This document shows positions 37,015 to 48,534 of a stretch of DNA of 64,000 nucleotides, in pieces. The notes beneath the pieces were generated by a model. It saw only the letters and a program-made list of their open reading frames with translations. It searched no databases and was not told where the DNA came from. The stretch is from Trichopria drosophilae. Lineage: Eukaryota > Arthropoda > Insecta > Hymenoptera > Diapriidae. Each line of letters opens with the position of its first letter. The stretch's first letter is position 1. A program made the position numbers and the translations under genes. The DNA lies in assembly GCA_030407085.1 (NCBI GenBank), contig CM059582.1, positions 19,201,501 to 19,265,500 of the forward strand. The letters are read 5' to 3'.

Positions 37015-39405
37015 GAGGTAGTAGATCTAATTCATTTTTCATCACTGTTCTTCATCCATCACATCAGAGTTTTAGGAAATTTTGATCTCAAATAGCCATA
37101 AGGTTTCTTCTAAATATTTCCTGTTGGTCAATCCAGATATAAATTAACGGTTTACGTGTCGTTATTGAAAAATGTACGCACAAGGGTGTAAATTAATAAA
37201 ATCTTCCAAAAATTTTATTGTAGGCTTGTGTTAGTCATAGATGCGCTATGATACTAGTTTACGCTATATATTAGTCATAGATAAGTAGTAATAGAACGCG
37301 TTTACGACCCTGCGGAGACGGTGTGGACTATTACTACTTATAGATGACTGCATTTTTCTGTGAATAATCCGTCATTTTAAAAAACCTTTTTGAAACATTC
37401 TTGTATTATGAAAGGTTAAAATTTACTATTAAGGGCTCGCTTAATGTGTTTGACTATCTCTCATAATATAGTAGCAGCAAGTATCAGTGACAGGTAAATA
37501 TCGTAGTAAAAATTCTCATGCGCTGAAATATCACATACAAATATCATCAAAATGCCAGAACCATGATAGTCAGAAAAAATCAAAATGCAAAAATATCGCA
37601 TCATAAAAATTAATCACGACGATATAAACACCATTATTTATAGCCATACATTATATAGAGTATTTACAATATGTTTGCTGTTACCGGTTATAATATTTAA
37701 TCTTCATAATTTTCAAATGTAATGTATCAAAATGTACAAGAGATATATTTTCTTATAGAAACGAAGATTCGATTTAAGAAGACTGTTCATAATACACATT
37801 TAATTTCTAAATGGTTTAGAACTTCCTTCTTCAAATTTTGAGGGTAAAGTGGGCAAATTGTAAGAAAATTGGTTGTAGAAAAATTTCCTTATAGAGGGTT
37901 TCTGTCGAATCGGTAATTTTATATTTTTCTAAAACAACAATTTTTCGCCGCTACTTCTCCTTTCCATTTTTTTTCCGCTCTCTCACTCTCTCTATTCTTT
38001 TCTCTCAGTGGTATACTTCAGTTGACATTCATACTTCAGCCCTTGACACAGACCTCTTTTTTTATTTAAAGAATAGATGACAAATTTATTTTAAATGTTA
38101 TATTTTAATTTACCATTCAAGACGATGGGCTGAAAAAGATGCATGGTTTTTTTCAGTTTTTTAGCACATGGACTGCATGAACACACAGGAGAATATCACA
38201 GACTCACAAAGGGTGTATAACAAGTAATGCTAAAATTACTTCAAGTTTGTATAAAGTAACTTTCCTAAGTTCTCTTATATAAGGTTATTTATTATTTATA
38301 TTAGTAATAATTAATAATCCTCCATTGACGAAACAGGAAAAAATGGAACAAAGAGGTGTTAGTTCGTTGGAGCTCCATAATTCTTATTTGATTTGCTCAA
38401 TTGTATGAGCCTGTGAGCGTTATCGAGCGTTATGATGGTTATTCAGTTCTATTTCATTACTATAACAACAGATTATTCGCCAAAGGTTCTAATTCCAGCA
38501 TTTTATTGTGTGATGTGGATAGTGGTAGTGTATCAGAAATGGAAAATTCTAAATGGTGTATGCCATATTCAGTAATCGTTGAAAAATATAACAACAAAAA
38601 TATTTTCTCGACCGTCTTAATTTAAAATTAAATAATAATAAATAATTCTCGGTGTAACAGGTCAATTAACTAAAGATAATAATATAAAAATTTTGTTATT
38701 AACTTTTGTATGATAATCGCGTTAAAACCTTCAATTTGGAACATTCATATCTGTATTTAAAGTGATTTAATTATAAATAGGTTTTGTTTTCCTCCAGTGA
38801 CTATGGTAAAATCTAGTGCCTATTGTAAATAATATACATTTTGTCCCAGGATCCCGTGTAGACTCTTCAGTAGAGCAATCAGGGGGATCCCTGCCCTAGA
38901 TATATATATTGTTTCTTCATTAAATGTGCAATTTTTTAAATAAATGTGGATCCCATATGGCCGCCGATATTTTACAATGGTCAATAGCCATAAATCAGTA
39001 ACAAATAGCTATAAATCAGGTTAGAGGAATTGAAAAGTCGAAATGGCGTTTCGAATACAGAGGTCGATTTGACAAAAATGTCAATTTTACAGGATAAATA
39101 TGCGAAAGTGGGTTTTTTGTCTCTGATTATTATGAAGCTGTTGAAATCTGTCAAGAATAAGTAAGAATATAGGAGAAATTCGTTTACCACTGAAGTTGGA
39201 ACATGAGTTTATCTACAATTCATTATGACTCTGACTTCATTCAAAATAAATTGATTCAAGGATATATAACGTATTTCGAATTCACTTAACGGGCTCCACC
39301 GTAGCCTTTTTGGACTTGACAAAGAAATAGAGATTTTAAACCAAAATAAATATTTACAATAAAGAAAAGAGTCGATAGGCATTTAGCGATAATAGTACCT
39401 CATTA
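37015..39405. other. AT-rich stretch, nothing recognised
   Basis: Short frames only (74 codons or fewer). A pyrimidine-rich patch at 37960-38010 (TCTCTCACTCTCTCTATTC) is the only sequence feature. Confidence 0.45.
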
Positions 39406-39412
39406 TACGCTT

Positions 39413-40676
39413 AAAGGGTCTAGCAGGATAAAAAGGTCCAATCTGCCTCAGCAGGGATTCAGATGAATGAAATTTTATCCTTTTCTATGTCGAAAAATAA
39501 TAATTCGCAGAAATTTTCAACTCCCTATCCTCAAAATTGCGCTGGCTATAGGAAAAAACGTGAATTATCAGTTTTTATTTTTTATTTCGTAGCCACATTA
39601 TGCAATCTTTACAGAAAAATTCATGCCTGTAAATAATATTAGAGTGTAGCTACGAACATTTTTTCAAGTAATTTGACCTTATAGAAACCTTTTAAAAAAT
39701 TCATAAAACATTCAAAACACGTTTTCTCGCGTTTAAAAAAAAACGCCTTCTTGAAAAAATTCAAGAAGATGTATTTTAGGCCAATCTATATGGTCAATTT
39801 TTTTCAGATTTTTAAAAGTGGTGCGTCATAGTAAAAAAAAATAAAAACGGTATTTTTCTGATTTTTTCGCTCAATTTCTATGAAAACGAAAAAACTTAGG
39901 GTGTTAAATTGTAGTTCCTTTTAAGCTCAACAACTTTCTCTGCTACAAAAATTCACTAGCTGTTGAACGAAACGAGTTAGAGGCGAAAAACCGCAAAAAT
40001 AAGCATTTTTTTCTCTTTTTATCGGCTCTGACCTGAGAAATATTCATTTTTTGTAAGAGTGTTTTAAAGATAATTTATAGGGCTTGAAATTAGCTTCAAA
40101 ATTGGCTGATATATCATTGTCGAAACTTAAGTAGAAGCCAAGATATTACCAAAAAACTGGATCAAACTATTTAAGGTTTTAAGGTTTTATATAGCTGTAT
40201 TGAGATGAAAAGTCATCAAAATAACTTCGGAAGTATTGTTTTTTCTTTTCTAAAAATTCAATAATTTTTATAAATGTTCAACTACTTAACCCCACCATTA
40301 AGCATGTTATAGAAAAACGCGTTAGTTTTTATTTTTAATTTTACGTAACTACGAAGGTGATTTTACAAAATTATTTATTTACATGTTTTGAATTTTTTAA
40401 AAAGTTTCTATAAGGTCAAATTACTTGAAAAAATTTTCGTAGCTACACTCTAATATTATTTACACGCATGCATTTTTCTGTAAAGATTGCATAGTGTGGC
40501 TACGAAATAAAAAATAAAAACTGAAAATTCACGTTTTTTCCTATAGCGAGCGCAATTCTAGGGATGGTGAGTTGAAAATTTATGAGAATTATTATTTTTC
40601 GACATAGAAAAGGATAACATTTCATTCATCTGAATCCCTGCTGGGGTAGATTGCTTCTTATCCTGCTAGACCCTTT
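39413..40676. mobile_element. Long-TIR foldback element, ~1.26 kb
   Basis: The ends share AAAGGGTCTAGCAGGATA exactly, in inverted orientation. The arms continue with high similarity for about 300 bp (CAGCAGGGATTCAGATGAATG, TCGACATAGAAAAGGATAA and its complement, CTATAGGAAAAAACGTGAATT and its counterpart, then GTGGCTACGAAATAAAAAAT). The left flank can be read as TTAA and the right as TTCA, so a piggyBac-like or other TTAA-targeting origin is possible but not shown. No coding frame is present. Confidence 0.75.
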
Positions 40677-40889
40677 CATAATCGTTTTCAGTTTGTTACG
40701 AAATTTACGGTCACGGCATAAAATTCTGTTCGCAGATTATCAAATTACATTTGTATATTAATGCATAACCTAAGCAAGATGTCGGAAGAATGCAGCAATA
40801 TTTTTCATGTTCAGAAGTGCAGAATGGACTAAAGTGATGATGACATTTCGTAACCTTTAAATCCTGCTGACAAAATAAAATCCTGAATT

Positions 40890-41480
40890 TTAAGGTCAAG
40901 ACCCAGTAACTGGGTGGCAGTTAACTTCACCTGGTACGGGCGGCCTAGCGACCTCGAACCATTATTTTTCAGAAACGAATCCCCAATTTCAGGTAACGCT
41001 TGGAATATAAACTTCGGTTCCATCTTGGCACGCAAAGCTTTTCCACGCGAGGAGCCTTACACGGCGACGAAAAAGAGTCATTTGTCCAGCCGTAAATTTT
41101 GGAAAGTATCTTTGCACAAAGAGTGCGCGAGGCTCAGCATGAAAAATACGTGGTAAGGGTATACACGTGCAGGCACTGTTATACGCATATATCGCGTCGT
41201 ATATATTATATCGCAAGCACACCCGACACTCGGCGATCGTAAAATTCACTCGGGCCGCGTAATCCTTGCTAATATGCACTATTCCACGTATTCGCCTTTA
41301 AAGTAGTACCAGGGCCAGGACGTGTACGTGCACTAGGTTGCCCGGGTATGCACCACCGCGTCCTGGCATAAATCTTTCTGAGGGCGTGAGCGAGGGGCCG
41401 CGCTCTCGCTCTGCTTCAAGTACTGGATTATGTATGTGCAAGGCACCCAAACTCTTTGGCCGTTAGGTTATTATTACAAT
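40890..41480. other. GC/CpG-richer island
   Basis: Raised GC, highest at 41270-41420 (GTCCTGGCATAAATC then GGGCGTGAGCGAGGGGCCGC). Frames on both strands (up to 96 codons) overlap and carry no motif. A candidate regulatory island. Confidence 0.3.
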
Positions 41481-41484
41481 TACA

Positions 41485-42055
41485 TTAATGTCAGAAGGAA
41501 AACTGGAAGATTATTTTCTTATCACGTTTGACGGGTGAATGCATGTTGTTTGCCTGGACAATAATTTATTACGTGCATTTACTGCTGCAGAAATTTACTG
41601 CAAAATATTCTGCTTGTTTAGACGTACCGTCTTTTATGTTTCTCGTTACGCATCGATTTTAGCGGAGCTTTTTAGGATGAGCACTTGTAAAAGTTTTGTC
41701 GAACTGACGTAATTCAGTGCAGTCTATACTTACCCTGGATTTTACTGCAGTAGCCTTTTTAAACCTGGAAAATTTAATGGACTTCCTTGCTTGTTCCTAA
41801 TTAGGAGGCTTTAACGCTTTCGTGTTTTTATAAGTCGTAGAAACTATACATGTTATCGATGATCTGCAAAACATAAATTAGGTTGATACTGTATGTGAAG
41901 AACTTAACACGAATGTATTGGAAATTCATAGTACAGAGAAATGAAAAGAAAGAAAGAGGATGAAACACAGAAAGGTTTTGGGAATTATTGATTATAATTA
42001 TTGCGTCATTAAACCGTTATTGACTTCTTTTGATATTGTTTGATTGATGTATATT
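41485..42055. other. AT-rich stretch, nothing recognised
   Basis: No notable frame or repeat. Confidence 0.4.
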
Positions 42056-42060
42056 GACTG

Positions 42061-42483
42061 AATGATATAAAATGTTGGAATGTCAATGAAAGGGATGTTT
42101 ACCACACCAGCCCCACACCTAGTAATTTAGCAGAAAGTGGAGAAATTCCCTTAACCCTACGCAGAATGAGACTGACATTAGTAGCTGCTGCAAAAATCTT
42201 TGCAATGTCAAACAATCCAGTGTACAAGTTCATTACGAAACCTAGAAAAGAATTGAGCGAATCATACAATAAACGCCCATCAGTCCCAAGATCTCTACCA
42301 ATCAGAATACTAGATTACCAAAAAGAATTACAATTCACTTTACTAGTGCCAACATAAAGCCTAGCTGATGAAAATAAGACACCAAATATAGTATACTGCG
42401 ATTTCTTCAGCTGCCTACCAAAAGACGCGTCCTACTCTGAAATCTTCAACGAAATCATTGCAGAGAAAATCGGAAAAAAATGA
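42061..42483 (+). pseudogene. Decayed non-LTR retrotransposon ORF2 C-terminal fragment
   Basis: In one plus-strand frame the peptide contains SGEIPLTLRRMRLTL followed by NNPVYKF. This matches the pattern E-PL-LRR--L...NP-Y that is common downstream of the reverse transcriptase and RNase H in Jockey/I/R1-type LINE ORF2 proteins. After a TAA at about 42355 the same frame continues with ENKTPNIVYCDFF and ASYSEIFNEIIAEKIG to a TGA near 42481, again like the tail of such ORFs. No RT motif is present upstream, so only the 3' end survives (5' truncation is typical). It belongs to a different clade from the neighbouring minus-strand LINE. Confidence 0.5.
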
Positions 42484-42635
42484 TTTACACACTCTCTTAA
42501 ATTATTGGACTCAATTTCGGAGTACAAGAGAGAGTAATCGTTACATTTCACTCCTATAGGCTTCAATTTTGCTCTCTTGGAGTCACATTTGCTCCTTTGG
42601 GGTATTTCATGCTAGGTTTGAATCCCTTTACCGGT
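42484..42635. repeat. Arm of an inverted repeat (partner near 48040-48155)
   Basis: CACACTCTCTTAAATTATTG then GACTCAATTTCGGAGTACAA pairs with the complement of 48090-48140 (CACTCTAAAATTATTGGACT then CAAATTTCAGTCCAAAAGAG). Either one TIR element was split by the LINE and a MITE, or two copies of one repeat lie in opposite orientation. Confidence 0.5.
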
Positions 42636-42636
42636 G

Positions 42637-42661
42637 TTTGATTTGATTTGATTTGATTTGA
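42637..42661 (-). repeat. LINE 3'-terminal (CAAAT)n microsatellite
   Basis: The plus strand reads TTTGATTTGATTTGATTTGA, with a 5-bp unit repeated about five times, directly after the end of the LINE 3' UTR. Such repeats serve as the 3' end of CR1-group transcripts and help template primed reverse transcription. Confidence 0.75.
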
Positions 42662-42946
42662 AACCGTTTATTTTTGTCCTGGACAAAGGCGTCCGTGGAC
42701 AAACTACAAATTTACAAAGATATTTAACATATGATACTTAATACTAATAAAACTAACCTATATTTTAGCTAAAAAATAGAATCAGAAAGTAAATAGTTCT
42801 GTTCGATTTACGATCGACAAAGTTTGATTCCGACAGTTCATAGCATGTGTGATTTGATGTGGTATATTATTTACTCATACTCATACAAATACATACATAT
42901 ACATTCGTACGCGTAATCGTGTAAGTTTCAAGTGTCAAGTGAGGTA

Positions 42947-45814
42947 TTAGTTGAGACTGTTTGTGCGTCGTAAATGTGCAAGAAGAGAGGACTTAAAAGC
43001 GTCGAGAGACCGTGAAGCCCGAATCTCGCGGGGCACGGCATTCCATGATCTGATGGCAGTTATCCAATAAGAATTGGCGAAGTAATTGGTTCGACAATTA
43101 GGTATCGAAAATGATGTAGCGTTCAGACGAGACGATTGACGTAGTGTTTCGGGGGGCAGACTAAAGTTATCCCTGATGTATATGGGGTGAGATGTTGTTA
43201 AAACTTGATAAGTGAGTGTATTTCGAAAGTAAGCATGACGATCTTCGAGTGTTAGCCACTTTGCTCTCTCCCAATATGGTGTCATCGTTTGGTCACGTCG
43301 CAACTTATAAACAAAACGTAGTGCACAGTTTAAGAGACGACGTAGTTTTATCATGAGGTAACCCGAGGCATCAGCAAAAGTAAGGCATGCAAAGTCCAGA
43401 TGTGGAAGAATTAGGGTATGTACTAACATTTGCTTCACGGATGATGGTAAGCTAATTCCTCGGAAACGAAGTCGGTATAAGGTATAATGGACTTTAGAGC
43501 TTACAGATGATATATGGCGATTCCACGTGAGGTCAGACGTGAGATAGACACCTAGGTCCCGAACTTCATTCACGTAAGGCACCTCGTGACCATTTACCAA
43601 TATCGGGGGCAGCATAAGATTATCGAGAGTGGCAAGATTGTGCCTCGTACCAAAGATAATTGCTTTGGTCTTCTTCTCACTGATCGACAGTCCACACTGT
43701 TGAGTCCAACTAACAAACCGTTTGATTTCGTCATTTAGACAATTTATAGTATAACTGAATCGATTAACAGAAGTTGTTAAATACATTTGCGTATCATCTG
43801 CGAAAACGATTGTCGAATTTCTGCAATGTTGCAACTGGGAAAATAGTGTGTTGATGACTATCAAAAAGAGAATAGGCCCAAGGCTTGTTCCTTGCGGAAC
43901 TCCAGTGGTTGTGAAGAGTTCTGTAGATAGAAGACCATCCAGACCTCTAATTCGCTGTGACCTATTTGCTAAATAAGAGGACATCCAGGTTATGGACAAG
44001 TCATCAAATCCTAATGATCGTAGGCACTGAAGTATGAGCGGATGATTCAGCGAGTCGAAGGCTTTTGAGATGTCGAAAAGAACTAGAATGGTGACAAAGC
44101 CATTTTCAATACCCCGACGTATATCGTCTGTAAGCTTAAGTATGGCAGTTTGGATGCTGTGGAACCTCCGAAAGCCAAACTGGCCTGGATGGAGAAGGCT
44201 ATTTGATTCTAGGTAAGAAACTATTTTCCTAGCTACAAGTGCATCGAGAATTTTCGAAATGTGTGGTGGATTTGCTATTGGACGAGTGTCACTGGGCGAC
44301 AACGGTGTTGCGATTTTTTTTATCGGTATTATGTAAGATAATTTCCATAAGGTTGGATAGTCACCAGAGCGTAAAGAAGAATTGTAGATAGCTGTGAGGG
44401 GGTTAACGATGATACGTAAAATTCTTTGAAGGTGGATGAGTTGTAGTCCATCTGGACTAAGGCCTTTAGATTTTGTGAAAGACGACAGAAGAACACTACG
44501 AACTTCATCCGGATGGATAGACGGAAACGAAAAGGAAGGAGAGCTAGGATTAAGCGGAGTGCACAGAATTTGTCGAAGATGTGATTCAGAACAAGGTTGA
44601 TGGATCGAAGAAATAGTAACGTAGTGTTTATTGAGTTCGTCCGGCGAAAAATGCTGCAAAGCGGACTGTGAGGGCCCTTTGGATAGTCCAAATTTGCGAA
44701 GGAATGCCCACACTTTAACAGGGTCTGTTTGATGACTGAGAATATTGCACATGTACTCGTTTTTTGCTGATCTGAGTAAGGATTTGATGGTTTTGCGTAA
44801 TTCTTTGTATTGGGCCAGTAGCTGGATATCACGGGTACGCCTAGATTTAGAATACACCCGATCTCGATGTTTAATCCGCTGTTTTAATGCGTTAGAGATC
44901 CACGGGGCAGCATTTTTCCTTAAAACTTTGGTGATCATCGGTGCGTGCTTGTCAAAGGCTTGGTTAACGCAAGTATAAAAATGAGACAAAAGTTCAGTGG
45001 TCGAGCATACATGATCGGCACTTGAATCACAGAGTTCTGGACAGCTGAGTTGTATGGCGCTATTTAAGTCGTTCTCAAGAGACTCAGTATCGCAATTGGT
45101 AAAGTCGCGAAAGGTAATTGTCTTTTGGCGATGGGAGAAACAGTCAATTTTATAGGTGATCATAATCAAGTCATGTCCCGCCGCAAATGGAGCGGCAGAT
45201 TTAGAAAAATGAATTATTTTTTCTTAGGCATCAACTAAGATCACATCGATGTGCGTATGCGTATTTGTGTGCTGCGTGTGATGCGTCGCGCCAAACGGAA
45301 CAGAATATAGTGAGTAATCACGAATTAAGCCACTTAAGTAATTGGCGTGGTAATCACTAACCAGCAAATCGCAATTCAAATCTCCAGTAATAATAATATT
45401 TTGGTACGTAGACATATAAAGAACAAGTTTACTTTTGAATTCCGTTAATATGTGACCAGCGGGTCGACGATACAAAATTGCTACTAAAAGACGAGTATTT
45501 TGCGGTAATTTTACATTTAACAAAAGATATTCCGGATCATTAATAGACGCATTAACTGATGATTCTAAGACGTTATATACGAGTGATTCATGAAGGTAGC
45601 ACGCTACTCCTCCACCTAAAATAAACTTATTGCTAGTTGACCGCAAGGCTCTATCATTACGCACTAAGTTGTATGAGGTTATAGAGATTGCCTGGGATGA
45701 AATATCGGGATTCAACCAGGTTTTGGATAGTGCTAAAATGTGAGTGTTCGTATTCTGGAGAAGATTTTCTACCTGATTAAAATGAGCACGTATGGAATTT
45801 ACATTGCAATGCAT
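42947..45814 (-). pseudogene. LINE ORF2: endonuclease and reverse transcriptase, broken by one in-frame stop
   Basis: The frame opens upstream of the ATG at 45814 (it is open back to 45886). The endonuclease part (about residues 1-230) shows the N-terminal NVNSIR motif and GDLNCD (residues 144-149), with a HID-type segment near 188-190. The conserved catalytic glutamate of the usual LSETW motif appears as lysine (ALSKTW, K31). A TAA at 45224-45226 stops this segment; the same frame resumes at once and includes the GHD segment that carries the last endonuclease histidine. The reverse transcriptase follows, with LFDISKAFDS (about 365 residues into the second segment), GVPQGTSLGP and the catalytic FADD (about 456-459). 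A C-terminal tail ends in SWNAVPREIR. The RT core looks intact. The stop plus the E-to-K change should abolish function. ORF2 ends at 42947. Confidence 0.9.
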
Positions 45815-45886
45815 AACATTTAGGTAATTTAGAGCATCAGTCCGATTGGTAACAGTGTGAGAGACGGTTGAGTTGCAGATCGGCTG

Positions 45887-47080
45887 TCACTGGATCAATT
45901 TGAGGTCTGATTCAGTTACTATTGGTAGTTCGCGTGAATTAGCATCACGCTTAAAAAATATGGCTCCATTGCGAACCCATATACGTGAACCTGAAATCGA
46001 TTTTGACAGCTCTCTCGCTCTAAGCAACAATTGATGACAGGGACGGGACAAGAGTTCGTTAACATAAATCGGGATACTTTCTTGAGGGTTGAGATCAGGA
46101 AAGATATCTACGCGGGTTATCTTTCCAACCTTCCTCTTCTGTTCCAAGACGAGGTTACGCAGTCCAGCAGATAGACAAGTAACAATGATGGAGAATGTAG
46201 AGGGCGGCGTGGCTGCAGCGTTATTACGACTCACATTGCATCTATGCGCGACTTTTCTAGTGCCGGTAATGAAAACGTTGGAATTGAATCTTGTTAGTTC
46301 TAATTTATTTAGCACACGACTAACGATTTCATCCAATGGCAGTTCGCATGTAGAGGGTAGGCCGGTAATGATGAATTCATTATTAGGCTGACCGTACGCC
46401 CACAGATCCTTTAGATCACGAATTTCACTGTCGTACTTTTTCGTTGATGCTGAGATGTCAGCTAAACTATTCGCAATGAAATCAAAGCGCGCTGATTGGT
46501 TGAGTTGGTTCTGCATAAAAAACGACATGCGTTCATTAGCATCCATGTTTTCCCAATTTAATGGCATTGGTGCCATGGGCAAATTAACCAGCGAGGACGG
46601 TAAGTTTGGGACGTTGTTCATTGCGGTTGTTGTAGGCTGCGCTTGCTCCGGCGACAGTCTCGTCGAAGAGTCAACTGCTGGGACTGGTACGAGACAATGG
46701 GTATCCAGGGGGGGCAAGTCTATGGAAGGTGGGATATTAAGACGAGAAGATCAGATCGGTGACGGATCGCGAGGAATTTGTGTAAAGAGGGGCGAGATAA
46801 GAGACGAACAGGTAGGAGGAGAGCCCAGCGCAGGGGGGAAGACGATACACGTGTCACTGACTAGATATTGTAATTGACGAGCACAACAACAATTTTCCGA
46901 CTTAGATCGAATGTACGCGATAGCACAGGACCGATGATATGACGAATCGCACTCTTCACATGTATATTTCGATCTTACTGGACCACTGCATCTTTTGCAC
47001 CTAAGAACTTGCCCGTTGTGCTTGTTGGGTGATAATTGCTTACGTGCTGATTTTCTAGGCATGTAATTACTACCTGTCAA
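45887..47080 (-). pseudogene. LINE ORF1: PHD-like zinc finger plus RNA-binding region, one in-frame stop
   Basis: It starts at an ATG at 47080. Residues C28, C31, C41, C44, H49, C52 and C64 onward form a C4HC-type PHD-like finger, as known in ORF1 of CR1-group LINEs. A TGA at 46751-46753 follows a proline/serine-rich linker. The same frame continues 11 codons later through a Q/N-rich segment (SFFMQNQLNQS) and a segment with NEFIITGLPSTCELPLDEIV, which resembles the RRM/transposase-22-like core of LINE ORF1 proteins. The frame ends with TGA at 45887-45889. Total length is about 397 codons. ORF1 would bind the LINE RNA. ORF2 follows in the same frame with no shift. Confidence 0.8.
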
Positions 47081-47490
47081 GCGATTTACAATCGCCGTGT
47101 GATGACAAGTGACGTGTGACCAATGGTAGTAGAACTATCACTAAAGTTGTTGGCACTGAATCACGTGGTTGGCACATGCGCTGATGGATATTCCGCCAGA
47201 AAATGTCAACTGTTTTCCGAAACCGGAATTTTGGAGAATGAGAAAAAACACCATTGACAGACCCACAGTATGTTTCAGCACAAACTAATTGCACAAAAAT
47301 GTGGGTATGGTGCTTGTGTTCCGCCTGGACTAAGTTTTCTCACAAAAAAAGAAAGAAACTGGTGAGAATTCGAATAACACAATGAGAGCGATTAATGCGT
47401 CTAATGTACTCACCAGACAGACTTGAACTACGGTGTAGTTATATACTGCATCGAAAACTGGTTACTACAGGCCTGCCGACGAATATGTTT

Positions 47491-47926
47491 TTCAATTCTG
47501 AGAAATTTGAAACGAATAAAAAAAGAAATTGTTCGTTAGAGTTTTTTGCATCTAATGAAGAATGAATAAATTATATGTCTCAATAAACAATGAAGTTTTT
47601 CAAGGCCTTGAAGCACATGACGCATTGGTCATTGGTTGCCACCAAATTTGTACATTCATTACATTTTGACTATTAGACTAATAAAGACAAAACTTTCCAG
47701 AAAATTTGTTTATACCTTTCTGAACAACTTTCTCGTTGACAGCTTTCAGATACTCGAAATTTGCTCGATAAACGAAGAGCCAGAAGGTATATTTTGCAGT
47801 TGCATATAAAAAAATTAATAACTTTATTATTTATTGAGATATATAATTTATTATTTCACCATTAGATGCGGAAATCTCTAACGAACAATTTCTTTTTTTA
47901 TTCGTTTCAAAACCTTCAAAATTGAC
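47491..47926. mobile_element. MITE with ~110-bp inverted arms
   Basis: The left arm (TTGAAACGAATAAAAAAAGA then AATTGTTCGTTAGAG, GCATCTAATG, ATAAATTATATGTCTCAATAAA) recurs inverted at about 47815-47926. The loop is about 200 bp. The outer ends read TCAATT[CT]TGA. No target-site duplication is certain and no coding frame is present. Confidence 0.7.
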
Positions 47927-47929
47927 TAT

Positions 47930-48160
47930 ATTATAGCGAATTGAAATAAAAGAGCCGGCCGCGTAGTAAATAGTCTTGTCTATAAGGCATTCAGTCCCCT
48001 TTCTCTTTTTCCGTATTTATTGACGCCTTTAAACTACATTTTGACTCCAAAGAACTCAAATGTAGTCGAACCGGGCCTACCCCATTTTCTACTCTTTTGG
48101 ACTGAAATTTGAGTCCAATAATTTTAGAGTGCAAATGGCTCTGTCTCAAAAGGAGCAGAG
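47930..48160. repeat. Unique strip plus inverted-repeat arm paired with 42.5 kb
   Basis: 48090-48140 (TTTGGACTGAAATTTGAGTC then CAATAATTTTAGAGTG) is the inverted partner of 42487-42530. Outside it CTCAAAAGGAGCAGAGTGTG may be a second terminal word. Nothing else is recognised. Confidence 0.45.
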
Positions 48161-48255
48161 TGTGCAATTGTTACAGAAGATAATGAATTAAAGTACCCCC
48201 CGCCAAATTATTACTCCATATTTTCATGCGAACTATACGCTAACCGAAAAGCATT

Positions 48256-48259
<4 letters not shown>

Positions 48260-48299
<40 letters not shown>
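48260..48299. repeat. (AT)20 microsatellite
   Basis: An uninterrupted alternating AT run of 40 bp, flanked by TTAGACT and GAAATATAGG. Confidence 0.95.
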
Positions 48300-48305
<6 letters not shown>

Positions 48306-48335
48306 TAGGTTACCTTAATCTGAGACTCGACGACA

Positions 48336-48517
48336 GCATCGTTTGAATTGCGAAAATTTTCCAAAAACCGCTCAAATTAAAATTAATACAAGAAAATAAC
48401 AAAAAATATGTAAATACAATGTACGAAATTGTATCACAATTATATATTCTTTGTTATTTTCTTGTATTCATTTCAATTTGAGCAATTTTTTGAAAATATT
48501 CGCAATTCAAACGACGT
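48336..48517. repeat. Strong hairpin, ~68-bp arms, ~46-bp loop
   Basis: GCATCGTTTGAATTGCGAAA then ATTTTCC..CCGCTCAAATT and AATACAAGAAAATAACAAA (48336-48403) pair with 48450-48517 with only scattered mismatches. It is probably a compact foldback MITE. Confidence 0.8.
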
Positions 48518-48534
48518 TCGATGATACTGTTTTT

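Larger units (their letters stand above)
42634..47460 (-). mobile_element. CR1-group LINE (non-LTR retrotransposon), near full length
   Basis: Reading on the minus strand, the order is a 5' region (5' border uncertain, somewhere between about 47300 and 47480), ORF1 with a PHD-like zinc finger, ORF2 with an apurinic-type endonuclease and a reverse transcriptase, a ~300-bp 3' UTR, and a terminal CAAAT-type microsatellite at 42637-42661. A PHD-type ORF1, the RT C-terminal tail and a short-repeat 3' end instead of poly(A) fit the CR1 superfamily (Kiri/Daphne-like clades). The clade assignment is inference. All coding segments share one frame, broken only by three stops. No target-site duplication was identified. 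Confidence 0.85.

Noticed and set aside
46089..46877. Plus-strand frames opposite LINE ORF1
   Set aside because: They are antisense shadows of the LINE coding strand.
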